Below are positions 23,940 to 31,759 of a stretch of DNA of 38,770 bases, one piece after another. The number at the start of each line of letters is the position of its first letter. Positions within the stretch are counted from its first letter, which is position 1. The position numbers were made by a program, and so were the translations under genes. The DNA comes from Clostridia bacterium (GTDB lineage: Bacteria > Bacillota > Clostridia > Acetivibrionales > STF1-152). A model generated the notes under the pieces. The model was not told where the DNA came from. It searched no databases and worked only from the letters and a program-made list of their open reading frames with translations. The stretch covers positions 1-38,770 of the forward strand of contig JANQLN010000043.1 of the NCBI GenBank assembly GCA_028280575.1, in the 5' to 3' direction.

Positions 23940-25955
23940 ATGTTTGTACGAAAAAAGCTTATGTGTGTAATTTTTTCAATCATTGTTTTATTTACCATTC
24001 CAGGTATGTCTTTTGCTGATGAATCAGATAGTCCCAAAGAAGACAAAACACTTGCTCCATATTTCCTGGTAGATGGGGGCAGCTCTTTAGTTGAACGGTT
24101 TCCTTTGAAAGATACCCGGGTAAAAGCAAATATCAATGGAGTCATTGCAGATGTTTATGTTACTCAAACCTATGTCAACAATGGAGAAGAACCCATTAAT
24201 GCAACCTATGTATTTCCGGCATCAACCAGGACTTCTGTGCATGGAATGAAAATGACAATCGGCGGTCATGTAATAACTGCCAAAATCAAGGAACGGAAAA
24301 CAGCCAAACGGGAATTTGAACAGGCCAAAGCTGAAGGAAAAAGTGCTTCCCTGCTTGAGCAGCAAAGACCCAATGTATTTACCATGAGTGTAGCAAACAT
24401 TATGCCTGAAGATGAAGTCAATATTGAGCTTCACTACACTGAAATGATAATACCCACTGACGGTGTATATCAATTTGTTTTTCCAGCTGTTGTCGGTCCC
24501 CGCTATTCCAATCAAACCGAGGCAAACGCACATGAAACGGACAAATGGATCAAAAGCCCTTATTTAGAGGAAGGCAATACTCCTCCGGCAAAGTTTGGCA
24601 TTGATGTTACCCTGACAACAGGTATACCGCTCCAGGAACTTAGGTGTACCTCCCATGAAGTGGATGTTTCATGGGAAAACAAATCAGCAGCAAGGGTATC
24701 ATATACAGATTCGGAAGAATTTGGGGGCAACAGGGATTTCATACTTGATTACATGCTTTCCGGTAAAGAGGTCCAGTGCGGCCTTATGCTTTACGAGGGT
24801 GAAGATGAAAATTATTTCCTGCTCATGGTGCAGCCGCCGGAACGTGTCCAACTTGAGGACATAACTCCCAGAGAATATATATTTGTGCTGGATGTTTCAG
24901 GCTCAATGCATGGTTATCCCCTTGATACTGCCAAAGTACTGATAAAGGATCTTATCGGCAACATCAGGAAGACAGATAAATTCAATCTCATATTGTTTGC
25001 AGGATCGTCACAAATGATGGCTTCTTCATCTGTGCCGGCGGTTGATGAAAATATCAATCAAGCCATTAAACTGATTGACGGCCAGCAGGGAGGCGGTGGA
25101 ACAGAACTTCTACCCGCACTTGAAAGAGCATTGTCACTTCCGGTTGATGATGGCTTTTCCAGGAGTGTCATAATTATAACAGACGGCTATATTTCTGCTG
25201 AAAAGCAAGCCTTCCGACTGATAAACGATAATCTGAATAAAAGCAGCTTTTTTTCTTTCGGTATAGGATCTTCCGTAAACCGTTATTTGATAGAAGGTAT
25301 GGCAAAAGCAGGACTGGGTGAGCCATTTGTAGTAACAAAACCACAAGAAGCTCCGGCAACAGCAGGCCGTTTCAGAGAATATGTAGAATTACCTGTTCTG
25401 ACCGATATTAAGGTGTCATACAACGGATTTGATGCCTATGATATTGAACCGCCGAATATACCGACCCTCTTTGCCCAAAGACCCATTATACTTTTCGGCA
25501 AGTGGCAGGGTGAGCCGGCAGGTTCCATACAGGTATCAGGAATTTCCGGAAGCAGTAATTATGTACATGATATCCAGGTATCCAAGGCACAATCAAACGA
25601 AGACAACAGTGCCATAAGATACCTGTGGGCCCGTGAAAGGGTTGCCAGGCTTACAGATTACGGCGTGAGTAGAGACAATCCAAAGGCCGGTGAAGAAGTG
25701 ACATCCATAGGATTGAAATACAGCATGCTGACACCATACACCTCTTTTATTGCCGTCATTGAAGAAATCAGAAACACCGAAGGGCAATCTACGGATGTAG
25801 CCCAGCCGCTGCCATTACCTATGAATGTATCCAACCTGGCCGTAGGAGGAGGATATTCTTCAATGTCAGAACCGGGTATTTTAGTACTTCTCGCTCTGAT
25901 ACTGTCAATCGTACCTGCTATATTTATTTATAGAAAGAAGTTTGCCCATAAGTAA
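23940..25955 (+). CDS. secreted VIT-VWA protein with MSEP C-terminal sorting signal
   Basis: A 671-aa protein. A signal peptide (about 1-26) ends near SFA-DES. A VIT domain follows (about 40-170; TRVKANINGVIADVYVTQTY, then a run that ends AEGKSASLLEQQRPNVF), then a von Willebrand A domain with the MIDAS motif DVSGSMHG at about 318-325. The C-terminus is tripartite: MSEP (642-645), one membrane segment (about 647-664) and a basic tail beginning RKK (665-667). This layout is the exosortase/PEP-CTERM type of sorting signal, and an exosortase gene lies 102 nt downstream. AAAGGGG lies 9 nt before the ATG. The VIT-VWA pair suggests adhesion or protein binding at the surface. Most likely it is the sole substrate of the neighbouring exosortase. 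Confidence 0.88.
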   Translation: MFVRKKLMCVIFSIIVLFTIPGMSFADESDSPKEDKTLAPYFLVDGGSSLVERFPLKDTRVKANINGVIADVYVTQTYVNNGEEPINATYVFPASTRTSVHGMKMTIGGHVITAKIKERKTAKREFEQAKAEGKSASLLEQQRPNVFTMSVANIMPEDEVNIELHYTEMIIPTDGVYQFVFPAVVGPRYSNQTEANAHETDKWIKSPYLEEGNTPPAKFGIDVTLTTGIPLQELRCTSHEVDVSWENKSAARVSYTDSEEFGGNRDFILDYMLSGKEVQCGLMLYEGEDENYFLLMVQPPERVQLEDITPREYIFVLDVSGSMHGYPLDTAKVLIKDLIGNIRKTDKFNLILFAGSSQMMASSSVPAVDENINQAIKLIDGQQGGGGTELLPALERALSLPVDDGFSRSVIIITDGYISAEKQAFRLINDNLNKSSFFSFGIGSSVNRYLIEGMAKAGLGEPFVVTKPQEAPATAGRFREYVELPVLTDIKVSYNGFDAYDIEPPNIPTLFAQRPIILFGKWQGEPAGSIQVSGISGSSNYVHDIQVSKAQSNEDNSAIRYLWARERVARLTDYGVSRDNPKAGEEVTSIGLKYSMLTPYTSFIAVIEEIRNTEGQSTDVAQPLPLPMNVSNLAVGGGYSSMSEPGILVLLALILSIVPAIFIYRKKFAHK

Positions 25956-25969
25956 AACATTGATTCTAT

Positions 25970-26019
25970 CTCATAAATTCATTCCTGCAATATACCAAAT
26001 GCAGGAATGAATTTATGAG
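25970..26019. other. perfect 20-bp hairpin between VIT and exosortase genes
   Basis: Arms 25970-25989 and 26000-26019 are exact complements around a 10-nt loop. No T tract follows, so it is not a standard terminator. It starts 14 nt after the VIT-VWA stop and ends 38 nt before the exosortase start. It may be a processing or 3'-end stabilising element that lowers expression of the enzyme relative to the substrate. Confidence 0.8.
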
Positions 26020-26057
26020 TGGAATATACGGATATTGCGAAAGAAAGGGATTGAATT

Positions 26058-26828
26058 TTGATACCTGGAAAAATAAGAGCTAATATAAGCAAAAACCGGT
26101 TCTTTTATGCAGCGGGAATTATAATCATATTTGCAATCAAGTATTACTACAGCAGGGCAGACACTAATGCTCTCAACTGGATTCTATCACCAACAAGCCG
26201 GTGGACAGGATTTCTAAGTGGAACCCCTTTTCAAAAAATACAGGATGCCGGCTTTATAAACCATGACTTCCGAATTATTATCAATTCATCCTGTTCGGGT
26301 ATTAATTTCCTCATAATATCCTTCTCCACATTGTTTTTTTCTTTTATCCACTATTTCAGCAAAACAAGGAGCAAATTTTTATGGATGCCCGCCTCTCTTT
26401 TATTATCCTATCTTTTCACTATAGGCATAAACGGACTCAGGATTATTTCTTCCATATACCTGTATGAAGCTGATATTTACAACGGATGGATAACACCGGA
26501 AAGAGTCCACATGTTTGGGGGCACTATTATATATCTCATTTCAGTTATTGTACTGTATAATACTTTTAGAAAAGTACTCACCCGTTTTAAACCCATAGCC
26601 GATAAAAACAGCAGTTTAAAATTGTCTGCCAGCCTGGCTTATACATGCATAATCCCCGTATTCTGGTATTTTATTGTCACAGTGGGAATACCTTTTTTAA
26701 ATATGGCATATAAGAACGGCACACTAAAATTTATGGAGCACTCAGTTATAATCATGTCAGTATGCCTTATAAGTGTCCTTATGTTCTATCTGGCCGCATT
26801 GATAAAAAAAATATTAAAGAGCCATTGA
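26058..26828 (+). CDS. exosortase family protein (cysteine protease/transpeptidase)
   Basis: A 256-aa membrane protein with about seven hydrophobic segments. Exosortase catalytic residues are present: Cys79 in SSCSGINF, Arg128 in INGLRII and His151 in ERVHMFGG. In this family the enzyme cleaves a C-terminal sorting signal (PEP-CTERM or variants) and probably attaches the protein to another molecule. Length and layout match compact exosortases. The start is TTG 26058, with AAAGGGA 7 nt upstream. The gene lies directly downstream of the VIT-VWA protein with an MSEP tail, which is its evident substrate. Exosortases are common in Gram-negative bacteria but rare in Firmicutes. I recall named classes with MSEP or VIT-type partners (for example XrtK, XrtN) but could not test assignment. 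Confidence 0.85.
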   Translation: MIPGKIRANISKNRFFYAAGIIIIFAIKYYYSRADTNALNWILSPTSRWTGFLSGTPFQKIQDAGFINHDFRIIINSSCSGINFLIISFSTLFFSFIHYFSKTRSKFLWMPASLLLSYLFTIGINGLRIISSIYLYEADIYNGWITPERVHMFGGTIIYLISVIVLYNTFRKVLTRFKPIADKNSSLKLSASLAYTCIIPVFWYFIVTVGIPFLNMAYKNGTLKFMEHSVIIMSVCLISVLMFYLAALIKKILKSH

Positions 26829-26840
26829 ATTTATATTCAA

Positions 26841-26966
26841 AGTTTATAGGCACTTAAATAAGGAAAAATATCCTTAAATTAAAAAACGGATATTTTCTGT
26901 TCCCAATTCTTGCAAGACAGGCATGACAGCATTTTTTCGTTGCCCTGTCAAGTTTTGCTGTTTACA
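26841..26966 (+). repeat. 126-bp direct repeat, copy 2
   Basis: About 93% identical to 21717-21842 and in the same orientation, about 5.1 kb apart. It starts 12 nt after the exosortase stop and ends 66 nt before the start of the glycosyltransferase-like gene. Its first 20 nt match the end of the XRE gene of copy 1, though no XRE gene is here. Confidence 0.85.
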
Positions 26967-27032
26967 ATAATCAATCTAATACATATAATATATATAATAT
27001 TTATATTTATTAGATGTATAGGGGGCATAAAA

Positions 27033-28349
27033 TTGGATATTAATTATTCCTGGGTTGTTTCAGCCAATATGGGCCTGGGTCATCAAAGGGCAACATATCC
27101 TTTGAGGCATCTTGCATACAAGAAAATTTTCCTGTTTGGTGAAGATAGCGTATCTTCTTCTAAAGAACAGCGGCTTTGGAAGCTGTTTAGAAACTCATAT
27201 GAAGCATTGTCGAGAACTAAAAAAATGCCAATCATAGGTCCCTATTTATTTAATATCCTGGATAGACTGCAAAACATCTCGCCTTTTTATCCTAAAAGGG
27301 ACAGGTCAGGCCCTTCCCTTCAGGTTAAGTCTTTATATTCGCTGATTAAAAGGGGATTTGGACTTGAAATATGCAATGAGTTAAGCAAGGAAAATCTGCC
27401 TGTTATAACTTCCTTTTATTCCGCTGCAATAGCAGTGGAAGAAATGACAGACTTAGCTGTATATTGTATTATATGCGACTCGGATATAAACAGGGTCTGG
27501 GTTGCAAAAAAACCTGAAAAGAGCAGAATAAAATATTTGGTTCCATGCGGCAGGGCAATGAGAAGGCTTCGCCAATATGGGGTACCCTCAGACAGAATAT
27601 TTCTTACAGGTTTCCCGCTGCCTCTGGAAAATATTGGAGACAAATCAATGCATATAATAAAAAAAGACCTTTCTGAAAGGCTGGTAAGGCTTGACCCGTC
27701 CAATAGGTTCAGAATAATACACGGAAAGGAAGCCTATCACTACCTGGGAACTTCCATTCCTTCCGTAATGCCTGAAAAACCTCTTACAATAACATATGCT
27801 GTGGGAGGAGCCGGAGCGCAGACAGAAATTGCCGGACAACTCGTATCAAGCCTTAAGGAACTTATTAAGCAGGACAGGATTAAAATAAATCTGGTTGCAG
27901 GTGTGAGGGAGGATGTTTACAATTACTTTATAAACATGCTAAAAAAGCATTCTCTTTATAATCATCCCAATATTAAAATTGTTTACAATAATATTATCGG
28001 CAACTATTTTGATGAATTTTCCAGCATACTTCACACAACAGATCTTTTATGGTCGAAGCCATCGGAAATATCTTTTTATAGCGGCCTTGGCATACCAATA
28101 ATTATAACTCCTCCTATAGGTCCCCACGAAGTTGCCAATAAGCAATGGCTTAGAGAAATTGGAGCAGGAATTCCCCAACAGGACCCAAGGTATTGCCACG
28201 AGTGGATAACTGATTATTTAATAGACGGCAGACTTGCCCAGGCAGCCTGGGACGGCTTTCTTTATGCAAGAAAAATGGGTGTATTTAAAATAGAAGAAGT
28301 CTTAAACACCGGCAGGATGAAAAGAGAAATATCACCTGTGAAAAGATAG
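27033..28349 (+). CDS. GT28/MGDG-synthase-like glycosyltransferase
   Basis: A 438-aa protein from the chosen TTG start, where AGGGGG lies 7 nt upstream. The first residues read DINYSWVVSANMGLGHQRA, the glycine-rich loop of MurG/MGDG-synthase-type (GT28) enzymes, in which the His usually acts on the sugar. The C-terminal part has LLWSKPSEISFYSGLGIPIIITPPIGPHEVANKQWL, like the donor-binding segment of GT28. These enzymes use UDP-sugars. The gene starts downstream of the second repeat and may still belong with the exosortase, since several exosortase loci carry glycosyltransferases. It is not fused to any membrane segment. Acceptor unknown. Confidence 0.72.
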   Translation: MDINYSWVVSANMGLGHQRATYPLRHLAYKKIFLFGEDSVSSSKEQRLWKLFRNSYEALSRTKKMPIIGPYLFNILDRLQNISPFYPKRDRSGPSLQVKSLYSLIKRGFGLEICNELSKENLPVITSFYSAAIAVEEMTDLAVYCIICDSDINRVWVAKKPEKSRIKYLVPCGRAMRRLRQYGVPSDRIFLTGFPLPLENIGDKSMHIIKKDLSERLVRLDPSNRFRIIHGKEAYHYLGTSIPSVMPEKPLTITYAVGGAGAQTEIAGQLVSSLKELIKQDRIKINLVAGVREDVYNYFINMLKKHSLYNHPNIKIVYNNIIGNYFDEFSSILHTTDLLWSKPSEISFYSGLGIPIIITPPIGPHEVANKQWLREIGAGIPQQDPRYCHEWITDYLIDGRLAQAAWDGFLYARKMGVFKIEEVLNTGRMKREISPVKR

Positions 28350-28362
28350 GCACAATGGGTTT

Positions 28363-28662
28363 TTAATATTTTACATCCTCTTCATCCACAGTAATCTCCA
28401 ATCCGCCGAATCTGGATGCAAGAACGTTATATACAAGAGTTTGGAGCAGTGCCATTACTCCATATATCACTATGAAGAGCAAAGGATAACCCAGTCCCAG
28501 AAAAGCAGCCATAAAGATAATACCCATATTGCCTGTTACAATACCGATTAACCCTACTACCATGCCAACCAGCAGCATTATAGCCATAGGCAGGACTAAA
28601 AAATACACCATTACCTTAAATAAATTACCCGGACTCACTTTTTTAATCTCAATTTTCTTCAT
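28363..28662 (-). CDS. small membrane protein, DUF3566-like
   Basis: A 99-aa protein with two membrane segments (about 14-42 and 50-75). It starts MKKIEIKKVSPGNLFKV and ends NVLASRFGGLEITVDEED. This layout resembles DUF3566-type membrane proteins, from memory and unverified. GGGGG lies about 10 nt before the ATG. It is convergent with the glycosyltransferase-like gene, with 13 nt between the stops. Function unknown. Confidence 0.6.
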   Translation of the reverse strand: MKKIEIKKVSPGNLFKVMVYFLVLPMAIMLLVGMVVGLIGIVTGNMGIIFMAAFLGLGYPLLFIVIYGVMALLQTLVYNVLASRFGGLEITVDEEDVKY

Positions 28663-28969
28663 GCATTTAATACCCCCAGAAAAAATATTGCGTTATCGTA
28701 GAGTTTAAGCTGCTTAATTAGCATAGCGGAGAATATGCTGAAGGATAGGAGAAGGAATTTGCGAAGTATTGTATAGGTTCATTTGAGTATGTGCACAGTC
28801 CTTCTGCATATTTACACTACAGCGAGCTAATGCCCCGCACCCTGCAGCAGATTACGATAATGTACAATTGTACATAAATACTTTTCATCATATAAAACAT
28901 GCTGTATTTAAATACAAAAAAAGACAAACCTACTTTCTAACTATGTTAAAAAAAATGGTTTGCCTCCTA
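28663..28969. other. gene-free stretch with ATGTACAATTGTACAT palindrome
   Basis: Contains a perfect 16-bp palindrome at 28860-28875 that may be a dimeric repressor site. A short AGCATA/TATGCT pair lies near 28720-28740. No gene is seen. A run of eight A at 28948-28955 would give a T tract on the minus strand after the tRNA. Confidence 0.45.
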
Positions 28970-29054
28970 TGGTGGAGGGAGATGGATTCGAACCATCGAA
29001 GGCTGAGCCAACAGATTTACAGTCTGCCCCCTTTGGCCACTCGGGAACCCCTCC
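28970..29054 (-). tRNA. tRNA-Tyr (anticodon GTA)
   Basis: Minus-strand tRNA of about 85 nt with CCA encoded. The acceptor GGAGGGG pairs with TCCCTCC, the anticodon loop is CTGTAAA within CAGACTGTAAATCTG, the variable arm is long (class II, as in bacterial Tyr tRNAs), and the T arm is GATGGTTCGAATCCATC. The discriminator is A. Confidence 0.95.
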
Positions 29055-29062
29055 ATGCCAAT

Positions 29063-29091
29063 CATATAACAAACAGGGAATATTCACGCAA
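29063..29091 (-). promoter_or_regulatory. promoter of tRNA-Tyr
   Basis: Minus strand TTGCGT (29086-29091), 17-nt spacer, TATATG (29063-29068), only 9 nt before the tRNA 5' end. Confidence 0.5.
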
Positions 29092-29375
29092 AATCTATTT
29101 TTTACTGCTTCCCTTAAACGCATAATATATATTACACGAGCAATAACGTTTTGTCAACACCAATTTTCATCTTTATTTTTCCAGATGTATTTATTCCCAT
29201 TAATGTATTTTGGTATATTGATATATTTTAACTTTATTAAATACAATAAATTTAAATAAAATACAAGAAGCGAATTCTATTATATGATACAATTAAAGAA
29301 AAAAACCTTATAATGTTAGCTGGAAAGCAATCAACATGTTTTTATATGATTCAAGCAATAGAGGTGGTGGTTTAA
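29092..29375. other. gene-free stretch before DUF1638 gene
   Basis: AT-rich. A perfect TATAAT at 29309-29314 may be the -10 of the DUF1638 gene, but its -35 is weak. Nothing else is seen. Confidence 0.3.
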
Positions 29376-30131
29376 TTGTCCGGCAGAAAAAGGTATAAAT
29401 TGATTGCATGCGAAATACTTTTTAGGGAAGTATGCTTTTGTGTCTCTCAATCAAAAAACATAATTGATGTAGATTTTATGGAAAAGGGCCTCCATGACAT
29501 TGGAGAAAAAAACATGTCGGAAAAACTGCAGGCTCAAATAGATAAAACAGATACTACAAAATATGACGCAATACTTCTGGGTTACGGATTATGCAATAAT
29601 GGAATCAGGGGCCTTAAAGCAAAGCTTCCGGTAATTGTTCCCCGTGCACATGACTGCATAACCCTTCTAATGGGTTCCAAGGAAAAATACAGAGAATATT
29701 TTGATAATAATCCCGGTACCTATTTCAAGTCAACGGGATGGATGGAAAGGGACACAAATCCTAACGATATTGATAACAGCATGACATCTCAACTGGGTAT
29801 GAATAAATCTTATCATGAATTTGTAGAATTATATGGTGCTGAAAATGCAAAATATATAATGGAAACAATGGGCAACTGGCTCGAAAATTATAAAAAGTTT
29901 ACTTATATAGATACACATACAGGTAATTTTGACGATTACAAGAAGCTAGTAAAATCTGATGCGGAAAAAAGGGGATGGGAATTTGATGAAGTCAGCGGAG
30001 ATACAAATATTCTGTTAAGGCTTGTAAACGGCGAATGGGACGAATCAGATTTTCTCATTATACCTCCCAATTGCAAAATAACCTCAACAACCAATGATGA
30101 TATTGTATCCTATGAAAAGCCATCCCCTTGA
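29376..30131 (+). CDS. DUF1638 domain protein
   Basis: A 251-aa soluble protein. The core reads YKLIACEILFREV, YDAILLGYGLCNNGIRGL, VPRAHDCITLLMGSKEKYREYF and GTYFKSTGWMER, the typical DUF1638 signatures. The start is TTG 29376 with GAGGTGGTGG just upstream. In archaea and some bacteria this family sits beside corrinoid methyltransferases and is thought to help methyl-transfer systems, but no such gene is nearby. Conserved Cys and His (LGYGLCNN, RAHDC) suggest metal binding. It is convergent with the ABC permease, 13 nt between stops. Function not established. Confidence 0.8.
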   Translation: MSGRKRYKLIACEILFREVCFCVSQSKNIIDVDFMEKGLHDIGEKNMSEKLQAQIDKTDTTKYDAILLGYGLCNNGIRGLKAKLPVIVPRAHDCITLLMGSKEKYREYFDNNPGTYFKSTGWMERDTNPNDIDNSMTSQLGMNKSYHEFVELYGAENAKYIMETMGNWLENYKKFTYIDTHTGNFDDYKKLVKSDAEKRGWEFDEVSGDTNILLRLVNGEWDESDFLIIPPNCKITSTTNDDIVSYEKPSP

Positions 30132-30144
30132 TTATTATTCTAAC

Positions 30145-30942
30145 TTACATCCTGGTGGTAATCAAATTTCCTGATTCGTATTTTTTAAGCCCCCTGTAAA
30201 ATATTATAAAGGCAGTTATGAAATAAGCTGTGTTTATCAATAAAAGCGCCAAAAGCATTACAGGTTTGAATTCATTCATAATCCTCAAAGGAAAAAAAGT
30301 TATAAAGCCTGCCGGAAGTACAGAGTATATGATAAATTTGATGTATCCTTTGAATATATCCTCCGGGTATATGCTGAAGGATATTAAAAACTCCAGTACT
30401 GCATTGGCAATATTAGATGAATTTCCCATTCGGAACGTAAATGAATGTGCAATTATAAGCATACTTGTTATAAACAAGGCACCTGACACAACAAAAAGTG
30501 TGAATAACATTAATTTGCCCGGATTGAAACCATATACCGCAAAGAAAACAATAAAACCATATAGCAGGTCTCCCCATGAGGCTGCAGATGACCTGGAGCA
30601 TATAACATTTATAAGCACATTTTTAGGTTGAAGAAGGTACACGTCCAGCTCACCCTGTACTATCAGGTTTGAGATATTCCTTGTATTCCCAAACAATATG
30701 AAAGCAGCTCCAAATGCTGAAGATGCAATTGCCCATATGGTCATGACATGCCTGAAAGAATAGTTGCCAATATTGCCTGTATTGTTGAATACTATCCACC
30801 AGAAGAACAAAAAGAATGCATTATTAAGTGCCATTCCCAGTACCTGTATTATGAAGCTTGCCCTGTATTCCATTGCTGCGGAAAGATTCAAGAGGAAATA
30901 ATCCTTGATCAGCCTGAGATATTTTCTAGCCTCCATTAACAT
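30145..30942 (-). CDS. ABC-2 type permease, second subunit
   Basis: A 265-aa protein with six membrane segments, of the ABC2_membrane_6 type (DUF990-like). The loop GNTRNISNLIVQGELDVYLLQPKN near residue 85 is characteristic. The start at 30942 overlaps the end of the upstream permease by 17 nt, and AAGG lies 6 nt before it. A second in-frame ATG lies two codons later. It forms an exporter with the other two products of this operon; no substrate can be inferred. Confidence 0.9.
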   Translation of the reverse strand: MLMEARKYLRLIKDYFLLNLSAAMEYRASFIIQVLGMALNNAFFLFFWWIVFNNTGNIGNYSFRHVMTIWAIASSAFGAAFILFGNTRNISNLIVQGELDVYLLQPKNVLINVICSRSSAASWGDLLYGFIVFFAVYGFNPGKLMLFTLFVVSGALFITSMLIIAHSFTFRMGNSSNIANAVLEFLISFSIYPEDIFKGYIKFIIYSVLPAGFITFFPLRIMNEFKPVMLLALLLINTAYFITAFIIFYRGLKKYESGNLITTRM

Positions 30943-31720
30943 TTATAGCCTTCACCCCTTTCCTGAATATAAGCATATTCAAAATCAACAATACAAGAAT
31001 ATAGGTAACCTGGATTAAAAACATCCATGAAAAATCATTGGGATTGAATTTGACAATTGTCCTTGCAGGAGCATAGGTAACATATGAAAAAGGCAGTACA
31101 AGGGCAATATTCCTGATCCAGCCGGGCATCATATCCAGTGGAAAGAACAGCCCTCCCATGAACATTACTTTTTGTACTATCCAGAAAAAAGCTGAGTTTT
31201 CCTCAAACCAGAATGCAGTCAACCCCACTGCAGAAAAAAGAATTAAATTAAGGAAAATAGCTGATATGATACATATAAGCATCAAAGGCAGGTAAATAAC
31301 ATCAAATCCTTGTATTCTGCCGACAAATATAAATCCCATGGCAATCCCGATGATGGCATTGAAGAAAAGCCTGATTACAACATTACCCATGTTGTTTGAG
31401 ATATTATAAAAAATGTAGTTATAAGGCTTGTTCAGGTTATAACCTATGGCACCGTTTTTAATATCGTTGCTTATTGTCCTGAATATATTCCCGCCTGTCG
31501 ATATGGTTATCAATTCAGTAACTATACAATACCAGATAACCTGATTGTAAGTGAATCCTGCAATCAATTCCTTTTTTAAGTATATCACTCTCCAAAGATT
31601 GATGAATATGAAAATAATGAATGCATAAAATATCAATCCCGTAACAAAGCTTGATGTATATATCAGACTGTTTTGTATGCTTATTTTAAAAACCGTCCAA
31701 TACTTTTTTATTTTTACCAT
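30926..31720 (-). CDS. ABC-2 type permease, first subunit
   Basis: A 264-aa protein with six membrane segments. It resembles COG4587/ABC2_membrane_6 permeases: ISNDIKNGAIGYNLNKPYNYIFYN near residue 83, PLDMMPGWIRNIALVLPFSYVTYAPARTIVKF near 195. GGAGGG lies 5-6 nt before the ATG. It lies 39 nt downstream of the ATPase gene and overlaps the next permease by 17 nt, so the three genes form one unit. Confidence 0.9.
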   Translation of the reverse strand: MVKIKKYWTVFKISIQNSLIYTSSFVTGLIFYAFIIFIFINLWRVIYLKKELIAGFTYNQVIWYCIVTELITISTGGNIFRTISNDIKNGAIGYNLNKPYNYIFYNISNNMGNVVIRLFFNAIIGIAMGFIFVGRIQGFDVIYLPLMLICIISAIFLNLILFSAVGLTAFWFEENSAFFWIVQKVMFMGGLFFPLDMMPGWIRNIALVLPFSYVTYAPARTIVKFNPNDFSWMFLIQVTYILVLLILNMLIFRKGVKAINVNGG

Positions 31721-31759
31721 GAAATCCCTCCTCTCCCCTGGACTCTGTAAACCTTGAAT

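Noticed and set aside
21717..26966. CRISPR array
   Set aside because: Only two copies 5 kb apart, so no array; no cas genes.
26910..27032. N-terminal membrane segment of the glycosyltransferase-like protein
   Set aside because: The hydrophobic extension is translated repeat and AT-rich intergenic DNA; TTG 27033 has AGGGGG in the right place.
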